Source: an uncultured beta proteobacterium
GTDB lineage: Bacteria; Pseudomonadota; Gammaproteobacteria; Burkholderiales; Burkholderiaceae
Length of the DNA stretch: 6,030 bases
Assembly (NCBI GenBank): GCA_903938955.1
Contig: CAJAFJ010000089.1
Span: 1-6,030 of the forward strand
Direction: 5' to 3'
Shown here piece after piece: positions 1 through 5,853 of the stretch; the stretch's first letter is position 1, and the number at the start of each line of letters is the position of its first letter. The notes beneath the pieces are model-generated. The model was not told where the DNA came from, ran no database searches, and was given only the letters and a program-made list of their open reading frames with translations. A program made the translations under genes and the position numbers.

Positions 1-1030
1 CAATCACGCCAATGGTGTACACCTGCTCGCCCGCAGCGGCCAGGTGGGCGGCACAGGCTTGGGCACTGGCGGCGTCAATCACCACCACCATGCCGATGCC
101 GTTGTTGAAAGTGCGGTTCATCTCGATGTCGTCAATCGCGGCCGTGGCTTGCAGCCAGGCAAACAGTTCGGTCTTGGGCCAGCTGCCTTTGACCAGATGC
201 GCGGCCATGCCTTCGGGCAGCACGCGCGGAATGTTTTCCAGCAGGCCGCCACCGGTGATGTGGGCCAACGCCTTGATGCCGGTGGATGCGTCTGCATCAG
301 CAGGGAAGGCCGCCAGTGCCGCCAGCACATTTTTCACGTACAGGCGGGTGGGTTCCATGATGGCTTGCTTGAACGGCTTGCCATCCAGCGTGGCGGGCAG
401 TTGGTCGCCCGCGCGCTCAATGCATTTGCGCACCAGGCTGAAACCATTGGAATGCACGCCGCTGGAGGCCAGGCCCAGCACCACGTCGCCCGGCTTGACG
501 CCTGCACCGGTCAAAATCTTGGCTTTTTCGACCGCGCCGACGGCAAAACCGGCCAGGTCGTATTCACCGGCGGGGTACATGCCGGGCATTTCAGCGGTTT
601 CGCCGCCAATCAGCGCACAGCCCGACAGTTCGCAACCTTTGGCAATGCCGCCCACCACTGCCGCGGCGGTATCGATATCGAGCTTGCCGCAGGCGAAGTA
701 GTCGAGAAAAAACAGCGGCTCGGCGCCTTGCACCAGCACGTCGTTGACGCTCATGGCGACCAGGTCGATGCCCACGGTGTCATGCATCTGCCATTCAAAC
801 GCCAGTTTGAGCTTGGTGCCGACACCGTCGGTGCCGCTGACCAGCACCGGCTCTTTGTAGCGCTTGGGCACTTCAAACAAGGCGCCGAAGCCGCCGATAC
901 CAGCCAGCACGCCTTCGCGCATCGTCTTTTTGGCCAGCGGCTTGATGCGTTCAACCAGTGCGTCACCGGCGACGATGTCGACACCAGCGTCTTTGTAGGA
1001 AAGGGGGGCGGAATGCTGAGGTGTTGTCAT
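1..1030 (-). CDS. purM: Phosphoribosylformylglycinamidine cyclo-ligase (AIR synthetase), C-terminal end missing
   Basis: PurM catalyses the ATP-dependent ring closure of FGAM to aminoimidazole ribotide, the fifth step of purine synthesis, in the cytosol. The visible 343 residues align by eye along their length with E. coli PurM (345 aa): SYKDAGVDI (11-19), the glycine-rich [11 protein letters not shown] (65-75), DLVAMSVND (89-97), [11 protein letters not shown] (142-152), [13 protein letters not shown] (189-201) and [14 protein letters not shown] (258-271). The frame runs off the left edge after ..YTIGVI, so only the last few residues should be missing. The start is secure: an in-frame TAA (1033-1031) lies directly before the ATG at 1030-1028, and the next Met is residue 37, inside the conserved domain. 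No clear Shine-Dalgarno sequence is visible. The gene diverges from the permease gene. Nothing suggests it is degraded. Confidence 0.97.
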   Translation of the reverse strand, partial: MTTPQHSAPLSYKDAGVDIVAGDALVERIKPLAKKTMREGVLAGIGGFGALFEVPKRYKEPVLVSGTDGVGTKLKLAFEWQMHDTVGIDLVAMSVNDVLVQGAEPLFFLDYFACGKLDIDTAAAVVGGIAKGCELSGCALIGGETAEMPGMYPAGEYDLAGFAVGAVEKAKILTGAGVKPGDVVLGLASSGVHSNGFSLVRKCIERAGDQLPATLDGKPFKQAIMEPTRLYVKNVLAALAAFPADADASTGIKALAHITGGGLLENIPRVLPEGMAAHLVKGSWPKTELFAWLQATAAIDDIEMNRTFNNGIGMVVVIDAASAQACAAHLAAAGEQVYTIGVI

Positions 1031-1059
1031 TTAAAGTGCTTGAATAAGTGAAGCGGAGG

Positions 1060-1077
1060 AGGGCTCGGCTGAGCCCT
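1060..1077. other. Perfect inverted repeat in the purM/permease divergent spacer
   Basis: AGGGCTC (1060-1066), loop GGCT, GAGCCCT (1071-1077): a perfect 7-bp stem with a 4-base loop. It lies between two divergent start codons, so it cannot end either gene, and no T-run follows it. It overlaps or abuts the TAGAAT box, which would suit an operator or a 5'-leader structure of purM. That role is inference; the repeat itself is plain in the sequence. Confidence 0.45.
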
Positions 1078-1078
1078 A

Positions 1079-1084
1079 TAGAAT
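1079..1084 (+). promoter_or_regulatory. Candidate -10 box (TAGAAT) for the permease-hda-HAD operon
   Basis: TAGAAT differs from the sigma-70 TATAAT consensus at one base and sits 38 bp before the ATG at 1122. The same TAGAATTT octamer occurs upstream of the chemoreceptor-like gene at 5781-5788. No good -35 hexamer is present 16-18 bp upstream, where the sequence is GA-rich (around GAGGAG). The box is therefore a weak prediction. The neighbouring CTATAG (1076-1081) is palindromic and could serve purM in the other direction. Confidence 0.3.
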
Positions 1085-1121
1085 TTGCCCAGATTTTAAG
1101 GGTTTGTCCTCAGCCATCCGC

Positions 1122-2204
1122 ATGCAATTTAATACAACTCAAAAAAGAGCCCTGACCTGGTGCTTGATCGCCGCCTTGACCGCCGTCGTGCTGTGGCTGC
1201 TTGCGCCAGTGCTCACGCCGTTTGTGGTGGCCGCCGTGCTGGCCTATGCGCTCACGCCGCTGGTGGACTGGCTGGACGACTTGGGGCGCGGGCGCCTCCC
1301 GCGCTTGCTGGCTGTGGTGGTGGTGGAGTTGCTGTTTATTCTGGTGGTGCTGGGCGTGGTGTTGCTCATCGTGCCGATCTTGGCCAAGGAGTTGCCGTTG
1401 ATGCGCGATCAGGTGCCCGTGCTGCTGGATGCCATGAATTCGTCGCTGAAACCCTTCTTAGCCCAGTTCGGCATCAAATTTTCACTGGATGTCGGCAGCA
1501 TCAAGGCCTTTGTCCTGAAATACCTCAGCGCCAATGTGGAAGACGCTTTTGGTTCGCTCTTGACCTCGCTCAAGCTCGGCGGGAGTGTGGCGTTTGCCAT
1601 TTTCGGCAATGCGGTGATGATTCCGGTGGTGTTGTTTTATTTGTTGATGGACTGGCGTCGCTTTGTGGCTCAGGTGCTTGAGTTTGTGCCGCCCCGGGGC
1701 CGTGCTGCCTATGACCGTTTTACCAATGAGGCCGATGCGGTGTTGGGGCAGTACCTGCGCGGTCAGTTGTTGGTGATGGGTGTGCTGGCCATTTTTTACA
1801 GCGTTGGCCTGGCCTTGTTCGGTCTGGATTTGGCCTTGCCGATTGGTATTTTTACCGGCTTGGCCGTGTTTGTGCCCTACGTTGGTTTTGGCCTGGGCAT
1901 GATTCTGGCCCTGCTGGCCGGTTTGCTGGAGTTTGCCGCCACGGTCGGGCCGGCCAAGGCGCTGATCATGGTGGCGGTGGTGTATGGCCTGGGCCAATTC
2001 ATCGAGAGTCTGTTTTTGACACCGCGGCTGGTGGGCGAGCGCATCGGCCTGCATCCGCTGGCGGTGATTTTTGCCTTGCTGGCTTTTGGGCAATTGTTCG
2101 GTTTTGTCGGCGTGCTGATCGCTTTGCCGGCCAGTGCCGTGCTGCTGGTCGCCATGCGCCGGGCGCGCACCAGTTACCTGTCCAGCAAACTTTACCAAGG
2201 TTAA
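1122..2204 (+). CDS. AI-2E/PerM-family membrane permease
   Basis: This is a polytopic inner-membrane protein of 360 aa, typical of the AI-2E family transporter (DUF20, PerM/YhhT/TqsA) group. Hydrophobic segments lie at about 11-27, 30-48, 62-88, 153-176, 214-235, 238-266, 278-300 and 313-346, with a more polar region at about 89-150 between the third and fourth. The family signature is clear: NEADAVLGQYLRGQ (202-215), then LTPRLVGERIGLHPL (299-313) and the Gly-rich last helices ending in ALPASA (334-339). Family members are linked to autoinducer-2 export or ion transport, but the substrate here cannot be read from sequence. I chose the ATG at 1122. A TTG at 1104 would add six residues (MSSAIR), but its AAGGG (1098-1102) is only one base away, too close for normal spacing. 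The TAA abuts the hda ATG, so the two are surely co-transcribed. Confidence 0.93.
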   Translation: MQFNTTQKRALTWCLIAALTAVVLWLLAPVLTPFVVAAVLAYALTPLVDWLDDLGRGRLPRLLAVVVVELLFILVVLGVVLLIVPILAKELPLMRDQVPVLLDAMNSSLKPFLAQFGIKFSLDVGSIKAFVLKYLSANVEDAFGSLLTSLKLGGSVAFAIFGNAVMIPVVLFYLLMDWRRFVAQVLEFVPPRGRAAYDRFTNEADAVLGQYLRGQLLVMGVLAIFYSVGLALFGLDLALPIGIFTGLAVFVPYVGFGLGMILALLAGLLEFAATVGPAKALIMVAVVYGLGQFIESLFLTPRLVGERIGLHPLAVIFALLAFGQLFGFVGVLIALPASAVLLVAMRRARTSYLSSKLYQG

Positions 2205-2900
2205 ATGAAATCCATGAAGCAGATCGCCCTGGATATTGGGCTGGCCACCGGGCCAACGCTGGAAAGCTTTTTTGCGGGCCCCAACGAAGCCGCGTTGCGC
2301 CACTTGGCGTTGTGGGTCGGTGATCAATCCACTGCCGCCACCCGCTCGCCGGTGCCCATCTACCTGTGGGGAGAGCCCGGCAGCGGCAAAACCCATTTGC
2401 TCAAAGCCGTGCAAACGGCCTTGGGCGAGCAGGGCGCTACCGTCGGCTGGCTCGATGCTTCGGTGTTGACGCCGCCTGAATTCGACGAACGCTGGGCGGC
2501 GGTATTGATGGACGACGTGCATCTCTACACCGCCGAGCAGCAACACGCCGCCTTCAACTGGTTTGTCAACGCGCAAACCCACCAAACCGGTGTGCTGGGC
2601 GCCGGTACCTTGCCGCCCGCCGACCTGAAGTTGCGCGACGACCTCAGAACTCGCCTGGGCTGGGGCCACATATTTCAGTTGCAGGTGCTCAGCGAGCCCG
2701 AGCGGCGCGCCGTGTTGCGTCAGGCGGCTGAGGCACGCGGGGTTTTTCTGGGCGAGGAGGTGATGGACTACATGCTGACCCGCTTCAGTCGCGACCTCGG
2801 CAGCCTGATGGAGCTGCTTGATCTGCTTGACGGTTATGCCTTGCAAACCAAGCGGGGCATCACCATTCCCTTGATTAAATCCATGATGGAAAACACCTGA
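2205..2900 (+). CDS. hda: DnaA regulatory inactivator Hda (AAA+ DnaA homologue)
   Basis: Hda binds the DNA-bound sliding clamp and stimulates ATP hydrolysis by DnaA (RIDA), preventing re-initiation of replication. The 231 aa match E. coli Hda in size (233). From the N-terminus: a clamp-binding-like QIALDI (6-11), compare QLSLPL in E. coli; Walker A GEPGSGKT (56-63); Walker B LMDDVHLY (101-108); the region LGAGTLPPADLKLRDDLRTR (131-150) followed by LGWG, with R150 as the probable box VII arginine finger; and a sensor-2-like segment around R196 (SRDLGSL). The C-terminal DNA-binding domain of DnaA is absent, which separates it from DnaA. AAGG (2197-2200) lies 4 bases before the ATG at 2205; a second in-frame ATG at 2214 (giving MKQIALDIG) has it 13 bases away. 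Either start keeps the clamp motif. It directly abuts the permease and is 4 bp before the HAD gene. Confidence 0.95.
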   Translation: MKSMKQIALDIGLATGPTLESFFAGPNEAALRHLALWVGDQSTAATRSPVPIYLWGEPGSGKTHLLKAVQTALGEQGATVGWLDASVLTPPEFDERWAAVLMDDVHLYTAEQQHAAFNWFVNAQTHQTGVLGAGTLPPADLKLRDDLRTRLGWGHIFQLQVLSEPERRAVLRQAAEARGVFLGEEVMDYMLTRFSRDLGSLMELLDLLDGYALQTKRGITIPLIKSMMENT

Positions 2901-2904
2901 ACGC

Positions 2905-3579
2905 ATGAAACTCGCTCTTTTCGACCTCGACCACACCCTGATTCCCATCGACTCCGACCACTCGTGGGGCGTTTTCATGACCGATATGGGCTGGACCGAT
3001 CCGGTCGATTTCACGCGCCGCAACGACGAGTTCTATGCCCAGTACAAGGCCGGTACGCTCGATATTCATGAGTACATTCGCTTTTCGACCGCAGCAGTGC
3101 GGCGCAAAGGCGAGGTTATCGCCGCAGCCGCACACGCCGATTACATGCGGGTGGTCATTCAACCTGCTATTCACCCGCAAGCTCAGGCACTGGTTCAACA
3201 GCACCAGCAGGCCGGCGATGCGGTGGTCATCGTCACCGCCACCAATGAATTTGTGACGCGACCGATTGCCCGGGCCTTTGGCGTGGCCGAGTTGATTGCG
3301 GTTGAACTGGAGCGTGACACCGCGCCCGGTGGCACCGGCTGGATTACCGGCGAAATCAAGGGCGTGCCGTCTTTTCGCGAAGGCAAAATCGCCCGGGTGT
3401 CGCAGTGGCTGGCCGAGCGCCAGCTGAACTGGGCCGATGTGGAGAGCACTTTTTACACCGACTCCATCAACGATTTGAGTCTGATGGAAAATGTGACCCA
3501 CCCCGTCGCCACCAATCCCGATGACCGTTTGCGTGCCATCGCCCTTGACCGGGGATGGCGCATACTTGATCTGTTTTAA
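2905..3579 (+). CDS. HAD-superfamily IB hydrolase (SerB-like phosphatase), substrate unknown
   Basis: This is a cytosolic HAD phosphatase of 224 aa. All four HAD motifs are visible: motif I FDLDHT (6-11), with D7 the expected nucleophile and D9 the acid/base; motif II VTATN (110-114), with T111; motif III K161 (EGKIAR); and motif IV YTDSINDLSLME (184-195), with the Mg2+-binding D186 and D190. Between motifs I and II is a helical cap of about 90 residues (C1 cap, subclass I). Motif I is DLDHT rather than the SerB DFDST, and motif IV is YTDSIND rather than GDGxND. It therefore fits the uncharacterised HAD-IB group related to SerB (CicA-like) better than true phosphoserine phosphatase. The start ATG follows the hda TGA by 4 bp, implying translational coupling, with no strong Shine-Dalgarno sequence. 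The family is secure; the substrate is not known. Confidence 0.93.
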   Translation: MKLALFDLDHTLIPIDSDHSWGVFMTDMGWTDPVDFTRRNDEFYAQYKAGTLDIHEYIRFSTAAVRRKGEVIAAAAHADYMRVVIQPAIHPQAQALVQQHQQAGDAVVIVTATNEFVTRPIARAFGVAELIAVELERDTAPGGTGWITGEIKGVPSFREGKIARVSQWLAERQLNWADVESTFYTDSINDLSLMENVTHPVATNPDDRLRAIALDRGWRILDLF

Positions 3580-3585
3580 AGTCAT

Positions 3586-3609
3586 GGGGCCGAGCTTGCT
3601 CACAGCCCC
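3586..3609 (+). other. Imperfect hairpin after the HAD gene
   Basis: GGGGC (3586-3590) pairs with GCCCC (3605-3609), enclosing a shorter GAG/CTC pairing in CGAGCTTGCTC. It starts 6 bases after the HAD stop codon. No U-run follows, so it is not a canonical intrinsic terminator. It could stabilise the 3' end of the upstream message. Confidence 0.3.
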
Positions 3610-3611
3610 GG

Positions 3612-3629
3612 CATCGGCACAGGCCGATG
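3612..3629 (+). other. Perfect 7-bp hairpin in the HAD-pcnB spacer
   Basis: CATCGGC (3612-3618), loop ACAG, GCCGATG (3623-3629). It lies two bases after the preceding hairpin. The ACAGG at 3619-3623 can instead pair with CCTGT at 3633-3637, which would break this stem. No T-tract follows. It may mark a boundary between the upstream operon and pcnB. The remaining spacer to 3685 is T-rich just before pcnB, and I see no convincing promoter in it. Confidence 0.35.
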
Positions 3630-3685
3630 GCACCTGTCGCGGCAGTTTGTCCCGTAACGTTTAGGTTTTCAGGTTTTTGGATTAA

Positions 3686-5263
3686 ATGATTAAAAAATTT
3701 ATCAGCAAGCTGCTGGGCAATTCTGCTTCGCCAGCTAAAAATAAAAAAATGCAGTTTGGCAAGCGCGAAGAAGTAGGCGTGGCACAGCACGGCATTGACC
3801 CGGCTTTGGTCGATGACCGGGCACTCAACGTGGTGCGCACCCTGAAGCACGCTGGCTTTGAGGCCTATATCGTCGGCGGTGCGGTGCGCGACCTGATGGT
3901 CGGCTTGCGCCCGAAAGACTTTGATGTGGCCACCAACGCGACACCCGAGCAGGTCAAAAGCCTGTTTCGCCGTGCCTTCATCATTGGCCGGCGTTTTCGC
4001 ATCGTGCACGTCGTGTTCGGTCGTGGTCGCGAAAACGACGTGATCGAGGTCTCGACCTTTCGCGCCTACATGGACAATGCCGCCGCCGAGCAGGTCGCCG
4101 GTAACGAGAAAACCAGCAAGAACGAGTTGGCCGGCATGAAACACGCGGTGGACTCCACCGGCCGGGTGCTGCGCGACAACGTCTGGGGTCCGCAGGAAGA
4201 AGACGCGGTGCGCCGTGATTTCACCATCAACGCCATGTACTACGACCCGGAAACCCAGATCGTGGTCGATTACCACAACGGCATCAAGGACTCCAAAAAA
4301 CGCGTCATCCGCATGATTGGCGACCCCGCCACGCGTTACCGTGAAGACCCGGTGCGCATCATCCGCGCCGTGCGTTTTTCCGCCAAACTCAGTGCGCTGG
4401 GTTTCACGCTGGAGGCCAAGACCGCCGCCCCGCTGATCAAGTCGCAGGAACTGCTGGCCGATGTGCCGCAAAGCCGCTTATTTGACGAAATGCTCAAGCT
4501 GCTGCAAACCGGCCACGCGCTGGCCTCGATTGAGCAGCTCAAGGCCTTGGGCATGGCGCGCGGTATTTACCCGCTGCTGGACGTGATCGTCGAGCGGGCC
4601 GAGTCGATCTTCGTCAAAGCCGCGTTGCAAGACACCGATCGCCGCGTTGGCGAAGGCAAACCGGTCGTGGCCAGCTTTTTGCTGGCTTGCGCCTTGTGGG
4701 CGGATGTGCGCGATGGTTGGGCGCAGCGCATTAGCCAGCGCCAGCACGCGCATCCAGCGTTGCAGGATGCGATTGAAGATGTCTTCAATGCCCGCATTGG
4801 CGATGTCTCCGGTCGCGGCAAGCTGGCCGGTGACATGCGCGAAATCTGGATGTTGCAGCCGCGTTTCGAGAAGCGGGTTGGCAGCACGCCGTTTGGCCTG
4901 GTTGATCAAGCCCGTTTCCGGGCCGCGTTTGACTTCATGCGCTTGCGTGCCGATGCCGGTGAAATTGACGTGGTGCTGGCCGACTGGTGGCAGGAATTCA
5001 GTTTGGCAAATGACGATCTGCGTCAGGACATGGTCGATCAGGTGCGCGAAGAGCAGCAGCAAAAGCAGCGGGCGCCCCGTGTTCATAAAATGCCGGTGGC
5101 CAAAGAAAGCGCCCCAGCCGCCCGCGATGCGGGTCAGGCGGCGGAGGCCGAGTCACCTGAAAATTACCCGTCTGACGCCTCAGACGCGCCCAAAAAACGC
5201 CGCCGCCGCCGGCGCAGCGGCCCGAAAGAGGGCGGCGACGCCTCCCCTGGCGCTGGCGTATAA
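3686..5263 (+). CDS. pcnB: Poly(A) polymerase I
   Basis: PcnB adds 3' poly(A) tails that promote RNA decay by exonucleases and controls antisense RNAs of ColE1-type plasmids. At 525 aa it is longer than E. coli PcnB (about 465) because of its tail. The class II nucleotidyltransferase core is clear: YIVGGAVRDLMVG (61-73), the catalytic DFD (D78, D80) in RPKDFDVATNATPE, and a third carboxylate E121 in VIEVSTFR. The IIGRRFRIVHVVFG segment (99-112) is the signature that separates bacterial poly(A) polymerases from CCA-adding enzymes. RRDFTINAMYYD (176-187) and YREDPVRIIRAVRF follow, then the helical body. The last 60 or so residues are low-complexity and end in KK plus six arginines (505-510), probably an RNA-binding tail. 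The N-terminus MIKKFISKLLGN may form a short amphipathic helix. The start is fixed by an in-frame TAA directly before the ATG. folK follows after 20 bp. Confidence 0.97.
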   Translation: MIKKFISKLLGNSASPAKNKKMQFGKREEVGVAQHGIDPALVDDRALNVVRTLKHAGFEAYIVGGAVRDLMVGLRPKDFDVATNATPEQVKSLFRRAFIIGRRFRIVHVVFGRGRENDVIEVSTFRAYMDNAAAEQVAGNEKTSKNELAGMKHAVDSTGRVLRDNVWGPQEEDAVRRDFTINAMYYDPETQIVVDYHNGIKDSKKRVIRMIGDPATRYREDPVRIIRAVRFSAKLSALGFTLEAKTAAPLIKSQELLADVPQSRLFDEMLKLLQTGHALASIEQLKALGMARGIYPLLDVIVERAESIFVKAALQDTDRRVGEGKPVVASFLLACALWADVRDGWAQRISQRQHAHPALQDAIEDVFNARIGDVSGRGKLAGDMREIWMLQPRFEKRVGSTPFGLVDQARFRAAFDFMRLRADAGEIDVVLADWWQEFSLANDDLRQDMVDQVREEQQQKQRAPRVHKMPVAKESAPAARDAGQAAEAESPENYPSDASDAPKKRRRRRRSGPKEGGDASPGAGV

Positions 5264-5283
5264 GTTCGCCTCTGCCGCGACCT

Positions 5284-5751
5284 GTGCGTCAACCCGTCAC
5301 CGCCTATATTGCACTCGGCGCCAATCTCGGTGACCCGGCGGCCGCACTGTGCCAGGCGATGGATGACCTGAATCAGGTCAACGGCATCACGGTGACCGGC
5401 CGGTCCTCGCTTTACCGCACCGCGCCCATCGACTCCAGCGGACCAGATTACGTCAATGCCGTGGTCGAGATTACGACGCAGCTGACGGCCCCCGCACTGT
5501 TGGCCGCCTTGCAGCAGATTGAAAACGAGGCGGGGCGCGAACGACCTTTTATCAATGCACCGCGCACGCTGGATCTGGATGTGTTGCTGTTTGGCGAGGC
5601 CCACGTACACAGCGCAAGGCTTGAAGTGCCGCATCCGCGCATGTGGGCCAGGGCCTTTGTGTTGCTGCCGCTGGCCGAGATCGCGCCACAGCGGGTCAGT
5701 GCGGCGCAATTGCTGGCGGTACGCGGGCAAACCATTAGTCGATATTGTTAA
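5284..5751 (+). CDS. folK: 2-amino-4-hydroxy-6-hydroxymethyldihydropteridine pyrophosphokinase (HPPK)
   Basis: FolK transfers pyrophosphate from ATP to 6-hydroxymethyl-dihydropterin, the step before dihydropteroate synthase in folate synthesis. The 155 aa match the usual length (E. coli 159). Visible are YIALGANLGDP (8-18), SSLYRTAPI (41-49), YVNAVVEI (56-63), GRERP with R85 and R87 (E. coli R82 and R84 equivalents), PRTLDLDVLLFG (93-104) with R94 and the Mg2+-binding D97 and D99, and VPHPRMWARAFVLLPL (115-130). Residue 90, normally basic in this signature, is Ile. The start is GTG; no ATG fits, and the conserved strand begins five residues later. A CTG lies four codons upstream in frame. No Shine-Dalgarno sequence is obvious, so translation may be coupled to pcnB, which ends 20 bp upstream. 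The pcnB-folK pair is also found in E. coli. Confidence 0.95.
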   Translation: MRQPVTAYIALGANLGDPAAALCQAMDDLNQVNGITVTGRSSLYRTAPIDSSGPDYVNAVVEITTQLTAPALLAALQQIENEAGRERPFINAPRTLDLDVLLFGEAHVHSARLEVPHPRMWARAFVLLPLAEIAPQRVSAAQLLAVRGQTISRYC

Positions 5752-5780
5752 GTAGAGGCTGATTTACCTCACTATCCCCC

Positions 5781-5786
5781 TAGAAT
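5781..5786 (+). promoter_or_regulatory. Candidate -10 box (TAGAAT) for the chemoreceptor-like gene
   Basis: TAGAAT is one base off the sigma-70 -10 consensus and lies about 64 bp before the ATG at 5850, in the AT-richest part of the folK/chemoreceptor spacer. It is part of a TAGAATTT octamer shared with the spacer before the permease. The -35 region is poor (GCTGAT at a 17-bp spacing), and I see no sigma-28 (flagellar/chemotaxis) promoter. No terminator is visible after folK, so read-through from folK is also possible. Confidence 0.3.
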
Positions 5787-5826
5787 TTAAAACGTGAAGA
5801 CCCCGTTGGCTGACGGCTTCAAGACG

Positions 5827-5853
5827 ATGAACATCAAGGTGAAAATATTATGA
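5827..5853 (+). other. Possible 8-codon leader ORF (MNIKVKIL) overlapping the next start
   Basis: ATG at 5827 opens an 8-codon frame ending in TGA at 5851-5853, which overlaps the ATG of the following gene (5850-5852) in the classic ATGA arrangement. It lies in a different frame from that gene, whose Shine-Dalgarno AAGGTG falls inside it. The leader itself has no good ribosome binding site. It may be chance, or it may couple translation. Confidence 0.25.
5836..5841 (+). promoter_or_regulatory. Ribosome binding site of the chemoreceptor-like gene
   Basis: AAGGTG lies 8 bases before the ATG at 5850. It is the best-spaced Shine-Dalgarno sequence in the window and decides this start over the in-frame ATG at 5865. 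Confidence 0.6.

Noticed and set aside
44..1051. A 335-codon plus-strand open frame opposite purM
   Set aside because: The minus-strand frame is unmistakable PurM with all its motifs. The plus-strand product is His/Gly/Gln-rich low-complexity sequence typical of antisense shadows.
1482..3023. A 513-codon open frame on the minus strand across the permease and hda
   Set aside because: Its translation is rich in His, Gln and Gly with no domain, and it lies opposite two clearly real genes. It follows from strong G/C bias at third codon positions that leaves few stops in the antisense frame.
2905..3579. Naming the HAD gene serB
   Set aside because: Motifs I and IV differ from true phosphoserine phosphatase, and nearby genes give no serine-pathway context.
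3612..3629. Intrinsic terminator after the HAD gene
   Set aside because: The hairpin is good, but the following bases (GCACCTGTCGCGG) contain no U-run, so I kept it only as a structure of unknown role.
3467..4471. A 334-codon minus-strand frame opposite the HAD gene end and pcnB
   Set aside because: It covers the catalytic core of PcnB on the other strand, has no recognisable domain and the same His/Gly-rich composition.
5755..5770. Terminator-like GAGG/CCTC repeat after folK
   Set aside because: It has only four base pairs around an 8-base loop and no T-tract, well within chance.
5752..5800. Sigma-28 flagellar/chemotaxis promoter before the receptor-like gene
   Set aside because: No TAAA plus GCCGATAA pair at the required spacing could be found. 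GCTGATTT near TTAAGT is too close and too degenerate.
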